From contig JBBRZF010000100.1 of assembly GCA_038236965.1 (NCBI GenBank), positions 1-13,043 of the forward strand: a DNA stretch of 13,043 nucleotides, in the 5' to 3' direction. This stretch comes from JBBRZF01 sp038236965. Its GTDB lineage: Bacteria > Acidobacteriota > Terriglobia > Terriglobales > Acidobacteriaceae. The notes under the pieces are model-generated. The model worked only from the letters and a program-made list of their open reading frames with translations. It was not told the origin of the DNA and ran no database searches. The position numbers were made by a program, and so were the translations under genes. Of this stretch, positions 1-5,834 are shown piece after piece. Positions within the stretch are counted from its first letter, which is position 1. Each line of letters starts with the position of its first letter.

Positions 1-704
1 CGCCGGTGCGCGACAAAGTTCAACAGATCGTCGGCGAAGTCGTGAATGCGCCGATTCAGGTCGTCGGCGACATGCACGTGGCCCACGCCGGGGCCTTCTT
101 CGGGGCGGCGGGATTGGTGGTCATCGCCGGCACCGGGTCCATCGCCTTCGCCCGGAATGCCCGGGGCGAGACGGCGCGCGCCGGAGGCTGGGGCAGCGTC
201 ATCTCGGACGAGGGGTCCGGTTACTGGATCGGACGCCGCGCGGTCGCGGCCGCCATGCGAGGCGTTGACTCCGGGCAGAGCACAAGCCTCATCACGCGCA
301 TCATGCATGTGTGGCGCATCGCCACGCGGGAGGAAGTGAGCACGGTTGGGAACGGCGTTCCCGCGCCGGAGTTTGCCGCACTGTTCCCCGAGGTGCAGGC
401 GGCGGCCTCGGAAGGCGACCTTGTGGCCAGCGAGATACTCGCCGAGGCAGGCTCGGAGCTGGCGACCTTGGCGAAGGTGGTGATGCGCAAGATGTGGCCG
501 GGCCAGCAGCAGGTCAACATCGCCATGGTTGGCGGCATCTTCCGGCACTCGCCAACGATACGCCAGGTCTTCTACAACTCCGTGCGCTCGGAGCGTGCCG
601 AGGCCAAGGTGCGCTTCTGCACGATGCCGCCCGTTTACGGAGCGGTCTACCTGGCTCGACAGATGCTGTCTGCGGCAACTCCAGCGAACGGCGGTCTCGC
701 GTGA
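1..704 (+). CDS. BadF/BadG/BcrA/BcrD-family ATPase, probable N-acetylglucosamine-type sugar kinase (5' end outside window)
   Basis: The reading frame is open from the left edge, and the ATP-binding N-terminal part (the usual DGGGTKT-type phosphate loop) lies outside the window. The GTG at position 6 is therefore probably internal. What remains is the C-terminal half of an actin-like/hexokinase-fold kinase. It shows the GTGSIA second phosphate-binding motif, then GGWGSVISDEGSGYWIGRRA, which matches the family's conserved Gly-Trp-Gly...Asp-Glu-Gly-Ser block, and later MVGGIF, the adenosine-binding motif. Known members phosphorylate N-acetylglucosamine or related sugars, or form the ATPase of 2-hydroxyacyl-CoA dehydratase activators. 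The GTGSIA and DEGSGYWIG motifs point to the sugar-kinase branch, acting in the cytoplasm on recycled or imported amino sugars. The exact substrate cannot be read. Its TGA overlaps the GTG of the next gene by 4 nt, so the two are probably co-translated. Confidence 0.85.
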   Translation, partial: PVRDKVQQIVGEVVNAPIQVVGDMHVAHAGAFFGAAGLVVIAGTGSIAFARNARGETARAGGWGSVISDEGSGYWIGRRAVAAAMRGVDSGQSTSLITRIMHVWRIATREEVSTVGNGVPAPEFAALFPEVQAAASEGDLVASEILAEAGSELATLAKVVMRKMWPGQQQVNIAMVGGIFRHSPTIRQVFYNSVRSERAEAKVRFCTMPPVYGAVYLARQMLSAATPANGGLA

Positions 705-1483
705 GTCCGGGCAAGGGAACGGGAAGAGGGAAGACGAAGTCGGCGGAAGTGGTCGCCGCCGAGGAAGTCAGTCGCAAGCTGCTGGAAGAGAGCAAGCAAC
801 TGGATGAGCTAAAGACGCGCGCAGGCGATTCCACGCTCTCAGAGGGCGAAGCGCTGTCGCTGCTTCAATCTCGCGACTTGGCCGGAGCGCTGCTCGAACA
901 GCTTGCGCGCAACGTGCAACTGATGAAGCGCCGCAAGGTGCAGATAGCGATTGCCTGTCATCCGCAAACACCGCGCTTCGTTTCACTTCCCATCGTTCGG
1001 CGTCTGTACACCTTCGAACTCTCGCGCATCGCCATGATTCCAGCAGTCGCCGCAGACGTGAAGATCATGGCCGAGGAATCCATTCTCGGACGGCTGGAGG
1101 CGATCACCACGGGCGAGCGTCTGGCGCTGGCCAAGCAGGGAACCACGCGCATCGCCGCCGCGCTGCTCAACGACAAGGAGCGGATGGTGATGGCCGCTGC
1201 CTTGACCAATCCGCGCATGACGGAAGCGGCGCTGATGAAGGCGCTCACTTCATCGCGTACGACGGCGCAACTGGTTCACACCGTCTGCGCGCATCCCAAG
1301 TGGTCGCTGCGTCGCGAGGTGCAGATGACGCTGCTGCGCAATGAGAACCTGCCCTTTGCCAAGGCGATCAAGTTCGTCCAAGACCTGCCGATTGCAAGCG
1401 TGAAGGATGTTCTGCATGTCTCCAAACTGCCGGAGAATGTGCGGACCTATCTGGCGCAAGTAGTCGCGCATCGTGAGAAGTAG
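701..1483 (+). CDS. Helical-repeat (HEAT/DUF2336-like) protein of unknown function
   Basis: This is a 260-residue protein starting at GTG 701, inside the stop of the sugar kinase (GTGA overlap). The same frame is open from 311, but that part lies over the kinase and is a shadow. The first ~45 residues are charged and Lys/Glu-rich, probably disordered or coiled. From about residue 50 on, amphipathic helices of roughly 30-40 residues alternate with recurring turns such as CHPQTP, IARxxxx-type segments, LTNPRMTE and CAHPKW. This is the look of an alpha-solenoid (HEAT/leucine-rich-variant, similar in style to DUF2336). There is no signal peptide, membrane segment or catalytic motif, so it is probably a cytoplasmic scaffold or regulator. 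The tight coupling suggests it works with the sugar kinase. The fold call is by eye and the function is unknown. Confidence 0.75.
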   Translation: MSPGKGTGRGKTKSAEVVAAEEVSRKLLEESKQLDELKTRAGDSTLSEGEALSLLQSRDLAGALLEQLARNVQLMKRRKVQIAIACHPQTPRFVSLPIVRRLYTFELSRIAMIPAVAADVKIMAEESILGRLEAITTGERLALAKQGTTRIAAALLNDKERMVMAAALTNPRMTEAALMKALTSSRTTAQLVHTVCAHPKWSLRREVQMTLLRNENLPFAKAIKFVQDLPIASVKDVLHVSKLPENVRTYLAQVVAHREK

Positions 1484-1486
1484 AGA

Positions 1487-1522
1487 AGCAGCTACTGAGC
1501 TACTAAGCTGCTGAGCTACTAC
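1487..1522 (+). repeat. Octamer tandem array just after a stop codon (copy a)
   Basis: Four consecutive 8-bp units lie 7 nt after the TAG at 1481-1483: GCTACTGA, GCTACTAA, GCTGCTGA, GCTACTAC (1491-1522). The first three each end in TGA or TAA. Because 8 is not a multiple of 3, the array puts a stop in all three forward frames within 24 nt. A 23-nt core (1495-1517) recurs exactly, in the same orientation relative to the gene, after uvrC (5797-5819, minus strand). AGCAGCT at 1487 and AGCTGCT at 1506 can also pair as a short stem. Confidence 0.85.
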
Positions 1523-1534
1523 TCCCCACCACCA

Positions 1535-1583
1535 TTCTCGTCATCCCGACCGAAGCGCAGCGTAGCGGAGGGAACTTTTGTCT
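1535..1583 (+). repeat. Dispersed intergenic repeat, copy 1 (terminator-like hairpin)
   Basis: This segment matches, nearly base for base, the reverse complement of 11985-12030. It contains TCCCGACCG, an AGCG-rich middle and CGGAGGGA, then ACTTTTGTC. TCCC/GGGA plus CCG/CGG can form a stem, followed by the T-rich tail. It sits downstream of the kinase/helical-repeat pair and reads in the same direction, so it may end that transcript. Similar 'TCATCCCGACCGAAGCG' spacer repeats are, as I recall, widespread in Acidobacteriota assemblies. Confidence 0.7.
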
Positions 1584-1604
1584 TTCTTCTTTTCACTCCC
1601 CCCA

Positions 1605-1646
1605 CTCTCGTCCTCCCCGACCGAAACTCAGCGTAAAGGAATCGCT
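1605..1646 (+). repeat. Dispersed intergenic repeat, copy 2 (degenerate)
   Basis: This is a second, decayed copy about 70 bp after copy 1. It keeps CTCGTC, CCCGACCGAA, CAGCGTA and AAGGAA but has lost the GGAGGG arm, so the hairpin is weak. The tandem arrangement, with a T/C-rich linker between the copies, suggests local duplication followed by drift. Confidence 0.55.
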
Positions 1647-1680
1647 TTCAGACCGTCATGAGCGGACGCGACTCATGGAC

Positions 1681-2865
1681 TCAGTCCGCGGCCTCGGTCT
1701 TCTGCAAGGTAGGAAGCGCCCCATCGATAATGCCTCTAGTATCCAGTGGAATGAAAATCGAGAATACGGTCCCACTGTGCCCGTTTTTTGCCGAAGAGCG
1801 AACGCGAATGGACCCGCAGTGCTTGTCGATGATTCCCTTGCTGACCCACAATCCCAGCCCCGTTCCCTGATTCCCCTTGGTAGAGAGGAAGGCTTCGAAC
1901 AACTTAGCCTTAACACCCGCACTCATGCCGTGGCCAGTGTCCGCCACCGTGATTCGTATGCCGTGTTGACAAGTCTTGGGATGCATTACCGCCCGCTCCC
2001 GAAGAACGATACGGCCTCCTCCGCGCATTGCATCGAAGGCGTTGCCGATCAGATTGGCAAACACCTGTCGAAGTTCGCCAGGGTAGCAGATGAGGGGAAT
2101 GGTGTTTTGATACCGACGCTCTATCGCAATCTTTGAGCCGGCGAGCCGCGCCCTATACAGCATCAGAACCGAATCCAGTATCTCGGGAACAGATGCTTGC
2201 GCCCTTTTGTTACTGTGTCGGTTGAACATGAGCGTATGGGAGGCAATCTCGGTGACCCTGTCCAGTTCCTGCCGGGCAATATCAAGGTATTCCTGCTGTA
2301 GCGGATTCAGAGCCGTACTGCTGAGCAGGTATAAGGCGTTCCCAATCGCTTCCAGTGGATTGTTGATCTCATGAGCGATGCTTGATGCAAGCCGCCCGAC
2401 GATTGCAAGCTTGTCGCTCTTCCGCAGGGCTTCTTCAGCGAGCTTGCGTTCGTATTGGCGGCTGCGTGCGCGCAACGCGGCTTTCACGCTACTCATCAGC
2501 GTAGCTCTGTGCATGGGCCTTTCAAGAAGAGTGACCTTGCCCAGGGGTGCCCAGCTTTGTTCCAGTTGCCGATTCCTGAGCATCTGTTTTCCGGGCGCGA
2601 CCAAAACAAGAACCGGCAGATCAGACCAATCAGACTGCAATAGTAAGGCGGTGGCGAGTACGGCGACGTTCTTGTCGCCCAGCGCTTCTTCTGCCACCAG
2701 CAAAGCGCCAACATCATCGCTCGAGCGGAAAGCCTCGACTGCGCCAGCGATATCTTGGAAGGCTTCGCTTTGAATGCCCGACTGTGTGAGGGTAGTTCTG
2801 ATCAAGTCCGCGTCGCGGCCGAGAGGAGACACCACCAAAACACTCAACTCATCGCTTGCTGCCAT
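1681..2865 (-). CDS. Histidine kinase with degenerate N-terminal receiver domain
   Basis: This 394-residue cytoplasmic protein has no membrane segment. Residues 7-130 have the alternating pattern of a receiver domain (LSVLVVSP, DVGALLVAEEAL, LPVLVLVAP, VTLLERPM). The phospho-acceptor Asp position in the third strand reads A/E (LLVAEEA) and the acidic pocket after the first strand is SPLGRD, so it is probably a pseudo-receiver. A charged helix (131-155) leads to the dimerisation/phospho-acceptor domain with H165 in SSIAHEINNPLEAIGN. The ATPase domain has an N box at 265-279 (LRQVFANLIGNAFDAM), a G1 box VADTGHGMS at 307-315, LFEAF at 322, and a G2 box GTGLGLWVSKGI from 334. All kinase motifs are intact. 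Its ATG lies 2 bp after the stop of the KaiC-like gene, with GGAAG inside that gene as a likely ribosome site. The partner is probably that ATPase; no response regulator is visible nearby. Confidence 0.93.
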   Translation of the reverse strand: MAASDELSVLVVSPLGRDADLIRTTLTQSGIQSEAFQDIAGAVEAFRSSDDVGALLVAEEALGDKNVAVLATALLLQSDWSDLPVLVLVAPGKQMLRNRQLEQSWAPLGKVTLLERPMHRATLMSSVKAALRARSRQYERKLAEEALRKSDKLAIVGRLASSIAHEINNPLEAIGNALYLLSSTALNPLQQEYLDIARQELDRVTEIASHTLMFNRHSNKRAQASVPEILDSVLMLYRARLAGSKIAIERRYQNTIPLICYPGELRQVFANLIGNAFDAMRGGGRIVLRERAVMHPKTCQHGIRITVADTGHGMSAGVKAKLFEAFLSTKGNQGTGLGLWVSKGIIDKHCGSIRVRSSAKNGHSGTVFSIFIPLDTRGIIDGALPTLQKTEAAD

Positions 2866-2867
2866 CT

Positions 2868-4370
2868 TCAGCTTCCCACGCTTTGCAGGGTTTCGCGGTC
2901 GGGCACACCGGTGAGTATACCTTTGAAGCCGACAAGCTGTGCCCCGACATGGATGCCCTCCGCGCTCATTCGCAATTCGCGAATCGTTTGTTCGTGCGCT
3001 CCGCTGCGCTTCTTCACGACTGAGATCGCCCGTCGGACAGAAGCGGCTGCTTCAAAAAAGCGCATTAGCAGCACATTGTCGGCCAGATAGCTGATTTCAA
3101 TATCTTCACTCACTGTATCTAGAAGTCCATGCTGCGTGAGTACGAGAAACGTTGCCACATTCTTTTGGCCCAAAAATAGGAGCAACTCGTGCAGTTGCAG
3201 AGCCAGATCGCCTTCCCCCGGCATGGAATGCTGCAAGCCAGTGAGGCTGTCGATAATGATGACTTTTGCGTCTCTTTCCTCCACCTCACGCTTGATTCGA
3301 TAAACGAATTCGCCGGGTGAAAGTTCGGCAGGGTCGACTTGTTGGAGACACAGATGTTGCTCGGCGATCGCCGTGTCAACCGGCATTCCAAAACCTCGTG
3401 CTCTCCTCCTGATCGTGTGCAGAGCCTCATCAAACGCATACAGCACAGCCCGCTCTCCCCGTGCCGCCGCAGCAAAGGCATACTGCATGGCCATCGAAGA
3501 CTTGCCAACACCGGTTGGTCCGAGGATGAGCGTACTGGAGCCGCGCTCAATCCCTCCGCCGAACATCGCGTCTACGGCGGGCAGTCCGCTTGGGAGGTGT
3601 TGCTGCTTAGGGTGATCGCTCGCCGTGTCACCCGCCACGATACGAGGATAAATCACCACGCCCTCACGACCGATGGTGTAATCGTGGTAGCCCTCACGAT
3701 AGCCCCGGCCCCGCAACTTCACAATTTGTATGCGACGGCGACTGACGCCATACGAGCGCTGCAGATTTTCGAGGCGAAGTACGCCGTGCACAATGCTCTT
3801 AACCTGGAGGTCATTGTGATGGTGTGTAGTGTCGTCAAGCAGCAGCACAGTGGTGTTGCGTCCCGTGAAGAATTGCTTAAGCGCGAGGAGCTGCCTCCTA
3901 TACCGGATCGGATCCTGGGCGAGCAGCCGGAACTCGGTAAGCGCGTCAATCACCAGCCGATCTGGATTGATGTGTTCGATCTCCGCGATAAGCTTCTTGA
4001 TGGTCGTTGCAAGCTCTACCTCGCTGGGGTGGAACACGGTGTATTGGTCCTCACCACTAAAATCAGCTTCTGCTGGAACAAATTCCGCAATCGGCACCCC
4101 GTCCAGCGACCAGCCGTGGGACTGCGCCGCCAGCTCAAGCTCCGACTTAGATTCGGATAACGTGACATAGAGGCAGCTCTCACCTAGTCGCTTGCCTTCC
4201 AGGAGAAACTGCGTGCCTAGCGTTGTTTTTCCTGTGCCGGGGTCGCCTTCCACAAGGTAAACACGACCTCTTGGAAGTCCGCCAAAAAGAATGTCGTCCA
4301 GGCTAGAAACCCCGGTAGGAAGGAGAGGGAGTTCTGCAGGTACACCCATAGTCAGTACGTTATCCTTCAT
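2868..4370 (-). CDS. Double-domain KaiC-like RecA-superfamily ATPase
   Basis: This 500-residue protein has two KaiC/RAD55-type ATPase domains. Domain 1 (about 15-245) has Walker A GDPGTGKTT at 42-50, a catalytic-Glu region VTLSES at 69-74 and Walker B RLVIDAL with D142. Domain 2 (about 258-490) has Walker A GPTGVGKSS at 284-292, YAFDEA at 311-316 and Walker B VIIIDSL with D374. The size is close to cyanobacterial KaiC (about 519 residues). By hand alignment the CII autophosphorylation pair Ser431-Thr432 corresponds here to S427-Y428 (EISYLAD). No kaiA or kaiB is nearby, so this is a signalling ATPase rather than a proven clock. I chose ATG 4370 because the KaiC fold begins just after it. Other choices are ATG 4349 and ATG 4445; the latter has a good GGAAG 5 nt upstream and would add 25 basic residues. 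The frame stays open to 4676 but that part is spacer repeat. It is the first gene of an operon with the histidine kinase. Confidence 0.93.
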   Translation of the reverse strand: MKDNVLTMGVPAELPLLPTGVSSLDDILFGGLPRGRVYLVEGDPGTGKTTLGTQFLLEGKRLGESCLYVTLSESKSELELAAQSHGWSLDGVPIAEFVPAEADFSGEDQYTVFHPSEVELATTIKKLIAEIEHINPDRLVIDALTEFRLLAQDPIRYRRQLLALKQFFTGRNTTVLLLDDTTHHHNDLQVKSIVHGVLRLENLQRSYGVSRRRIQIVKLRGRGYREGYHDYTIGREGVVIYPRIVAGDTASDHPKQQHLPSGLPAVDAMFGGGIERGSSTLILGPTGVGKSSMAMQYAFAAAARGERAVLYAFDEALHTIRRRARGFGMPVDTAIAEQHLCLQQVDPAELSPGEFVYRIKREVEERDAKVIIIDSLTGLQHSMPGEGDLALQLHELLLFLGQKNVATFLVLTQHGLLDTVSEDIEISYLADNVLLMRFFEAAASVRRAISVVKKRSGAHEQTIRELRMSAEGIHVGAQLVGFKGILTGVPDRETLQSVGS

Positions 4371-4699
4371 CAGTAAGTCGCGCCGCTTTCTATGTTGAGA
4401 TGCAAGAATTGGCTTCGAGGGCCAACGGCGATTCCAAGTGAGCATACCAACTTCCGTTCTGCCGGTCTGAAGTTGGCCTAAACTGGGCACACGGTGAATC
4501 GCCGACGCAGCCTCCGCCCTGCTCCTCACAAACGTCCTCAGATTCGAATTTCGAATTTCGCAATTCGCATTATTCTTCGCGTCTTCGTGGTGCACCGCCG
4601 ACACAACCTCTTGCCCTGCTTCTCCCCACCACTCAACCCTCCGCCCGACTTGCCTTTCTCCGTGCCTCCGTGTCAACGTGGTGGACGTGGACTGTCGCC

Positions 4700-4739
4700 T
4701 TCAATGGCTCAATGACTAAATGACTCAATAACTCAATCG
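4700..4739 (+). repeat. Octamer tandem array (copy b)
   Basis: Five 8-bp units run without gaps: TTCAATGG, CTCAATGA, CTAAATGA, CTCAATAA, CTCAATCG. TGA or TAA ends three consecutive units, so all three forward frames are stopped. The reverse strand also carries TGA or TAG once per unit. The period matches arrays a and c, though the word differs. Here the array is mid-spacer rather than directly after a recognisable gene. Confidence 0.85.
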
Positions 4740-4828
4740 CCCCAAAATCTTGTCAAGGCCCTCCGCGCCCCGAAAAACGCCCATCTCTCTCATTCCATTC
4801 CAAATATAATTCCGCTTCCGATGTCCAG

Positions 4829-4857
4829 TTGACCCCCTCCAATCTGTCATACTAGAT
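4829..4857 (+). promoter_or_regulatory. Promoter-like element before the structured RNA
   Basis: TTGACC (4829-4834) has a 17-bp spacer to CTAGAT (4852-4857), with TACTA at 4850-4854. The -35 is good. The -10 is poor against the E. coli consensus. The layout (TTGAC[A/C], a C-rich start to the spacer, TACTA 15 bp after the -35 hexamer) is shared with the element before the M16 operon on the other strand. A start around 4861-4865 would place the 5' end at the base of the predicted RNA stem. Confidence 0.4.
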
Positions 4858-4860
4858 ATA

Positions 4861-4948
4861 GAGACAAAAACAACAAGGCCGCGCCCACAGGGCGCGGCCT
4901 TTTCTATTTCCCCCCACCCTTCAGGGGTGGCGTTCTTGTTTTTGTCTT
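4861..4948 (+). ncRNA. Candidate structured RNA / leader with three-way junction
   Basis: Three helices can be drawn. The outer helix pairs 4861-4873 (GAGACAAAAACAA) with 4936-4948 (TTGTTTTTGTCTT), 13 pairs including one G-U. Inside it is a perfect 12-bp GC-rich hairpin (4875-4886 with 4890-4901, loop ACA). Next to it is a 7-bp hairpin (4914-4920 with 4924-4930, loop TCA). Together they form a compact branched RNA of about 88 nt, followed by T-rich DNA. It starts right after the promoter-like element and lies 138 nt before the ATG of the Cys/His gene, so it could be a free small RNA, a leader, or the footprint of a small palindromic mobile element. I do not recognise it as a known riboswitch or RNA family. 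The helices are visible in the sequence; that it is transcribed is inferred. Confidence 0.45.
4875..4904 (+). terminator. Strong GC hairpin with T tract (terminator/attenuator-like)
   Basis: AAGGCCGCGCCC, loop ACA, GGGCGCGGCCTT is a perfect 12-bp stem followed by TTC and TATTTC. On the minus strand it is followed by GTTGTTTTTGTC, so it could act in both directions. It lies about 40 nt after the promoter-like element and ahead of the Cys/His gene, so on the + strand it would attenuate that gene. It may equally be one arm of the larger structured RNA. Confidence 0.6.
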
Positions 4949-4990
4949 GTTTTGATTTTCCTTTTGCTTTGGCCTTTGACGTTTGCCTTA

Positions 4991-5069
4991 CTGGCAACTG
5001 GCAACCGACAACTGCCTTTACTGGCAACTGGCAACCGACAACTGCCTTTACCGACAACTGGGAACTTTA
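4991..5069 (+). repeat. Two exact 30-bp direct repeats plus partial copy
   Basis: 4991-5020 and 5021-5050 are identical, and a shortened third copy follows (5051-5069: CCGACAACTGGGAACTTTA). Inside each unit is a heptamer rhythm (GGCAACT, GGCAACC, GACAACT). The array lies in the 5' leader of the Cys/His gene and ends just before its ribosome-binding site. There are no spacers, so it is not a CRISPR. A frame across it would encode a repeated LATGNRQLPL peptide, but it has no good start and is not taken as coding. Confidence 0.9.
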
Positions 5070-5086
5070 ACTTTGGAGCCGTAACT

Positions 5087-5674
5087 ATGTCCGAAATTCG
5101 TACCTGCCAACATCTTCACACCAACGGAAACCTTTGCCAATCCCCGGCTTTGCGCCATAACTCGCTCTGCTATTTCCACTACCGGCTCGCCCAGCGCGAG
5201 CAGCGACGCATCAAACTCGGCGGCCCCTGCTCGCCCAACGGAAACACCGGCATCGAACTCCCGCTCCTCGAAGACGCCGAATCCATCCAGGTCGCCATCA
5301 TCGAAGTCGCCAAGGCCCTCGTCGATCAGCGCATCGACGAAAAGCGCGCCGGACTCCTGCTCTACTCGTTCCAACTCGCGCTCCAGAACCTGCCCAACCT
5401 CAAAGCGCAGAAATCCGACTCCGGCCCCTACGTCCTCGACGCCAAACAAGTCCGCTGGGAAGGCGCTCTCGAAGAAGCCGTCGATCCCGATTCGGAAACC
5501 TTCCACCGCACACCCTCCCCCGAAGAAGCCGCCGCAACCTTCACCGCCGTCAGCGAGCCCCTGACCCTCAAAGGGGTTCTTCGCAAGCTCGGCTTTGAAG
5601 ACGCTGACTCCAAAATCCCGCCGCGATCCTCCATCTACCCCCGCACACCACGAGCAGATTCACTAGCTAAGTGA
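5087..5674 (+). CDS. Small Cys/His (putative zinc-binding) protein of unknown function
   Basis: This 195-residue protein starts at ATG 5087, with GGAG at 5075-5078 (8-nt spacing). The N-terminus has C7, H9, C17, C28 and H31 in the pattern C-x9-C-x10-C-x2-H (CQHLHTNGNLC...SLCYFH). This resembles the small zinc-binding motif of DUF5763-like proteins. Residues 33-45 are basic (RLAQREQRRIK), suggesting nucleic-acid contact. Residues 60-110 are helical and acidic (QVAIIEVAKALVDQRIDEKRAG) and could be a dimerisation helix. The C-terminal third is Pro/Ser/Glu-rich and probably disordered. I recall many such proteins in acidobacterial genomes, with no known function. The frame is open upstream to 4952, but that part is repeat DNA. 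The gene stands alone, with an unusually elaborate leader (structured RNA, hairpin, 30-bp repeats). Its stop TGA lies inside GCTAAGTGA, the same 9-mer found next to the uvrC stop. Confidence 0.85.
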   Translation: MSEIRTCQHLHTNGNLCQSPALRHNSLCYFHYRLAQREQRRIKLGGPCSPNGNTGIELPLLEDAESIQVAIIEVAKALVDQRIDEKRAGLLLYSFQLALQNLPNLKAQKSDSGPYVLDAKQVRWEGALEEAVDPDSETFHRTPSPEEAAATFTAVSEPLTLKGVLRKLGFEDADSKIPPRSSIYPRTPRADSLAK

Positions 5675-5790
5675 CCTGTTATCTATATTTTGATATCCAA
5701 CTCCATTGCTTTCAAGATTTTACAGACACACTACTCCCAACCCGCTGAAAACAAAGATTCAGAAACGAACGAAAAAGGGAGGGGAGGGGG

Positions 5791-5834
5791 CTAAGCAGCT
5801 CAGCAGCTTAGTAGCTCAGCAGCTGGCTAAGTGA
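5791..5834 (-). repeat. Octamer tandem array after the uvrC stop (copy c)
   Basis: Read on the minus strand from the uvrC stop there is TCACTTAGC and a short linker, then four 8-bp units GCTGCTGA, GCTACTAA, GCTGCTGA, GCTGCTTA (5823 down to 5792). A 23-nt stretch (5797-5819) is identical to the core of copy a, in the same orientation relative to its gene. Stops fall in all three minus-strand frames. Confidence 0.85.

Larger units (their letters stand above)
4371..5086. other. 716-bp gene-free region rich in repeats and RNA signals
   Basis: No plausible gene is seen here on either strand. 4371-4480 is the leader of the KaiC-like gene. 4540-4690 is T/C-rich low-complexity spacer. It includes an AATTTCGCAATTCGCATT word (4554-4571) that recurs, with 2 mismatches, ahead of uvrC (7718-7735, opposite strand), and CTTCGCGTCTTCGTGG / CTCCGTGCCTCCGTG phrases. 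4700-4739 is an octamer array, and 4829-4857 a promoter-like element. 4861-4948 is a potentially branched RNA, followed by T-rich DNA. 4991-5050 holds two exact 30-bp repeats, and 5075-5078 is the ribosome site of the Cys/His gene. Confidence 0.75.

Noticed and set aside
3339..4160. 273-codon open frame on the + strand opposite the KaiC-like gene
   Set aside because: Both Walker motifs and the ATPase fold are on the other strand; this frame shows no domain.
4380..4450. Sigma-54 promoter before the KaiC-like gene (TTGGCCC ... TTGCA)
   Set aside because: The GG to GC distance is 18 nt instead of the required 10.
4371..4676. 102-codon N-terminal extension of the KaiC-like protein
   Set aside because: It translates spacer repeats, including a NANCEI phrase that also arises from the repeat before uvrC. 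The ATPase fold starts after ATG 4370. Only a shorter extension to 4445 remains possible.
4991..5069. CRISPR array
   Set aside because: The 30-bp repeats are directly adjacent with no unique spacers, and no cas gene is present.
4952..5086. Repeat peptide (LATGNRQLPL twice) fused to the Cys/His protein
   Set aside because: The upstream ATG has no ribosome site and the segment is repeat DNA, while ATG 5087 has GGAG at the right distance and begins at the Cys/His motif.
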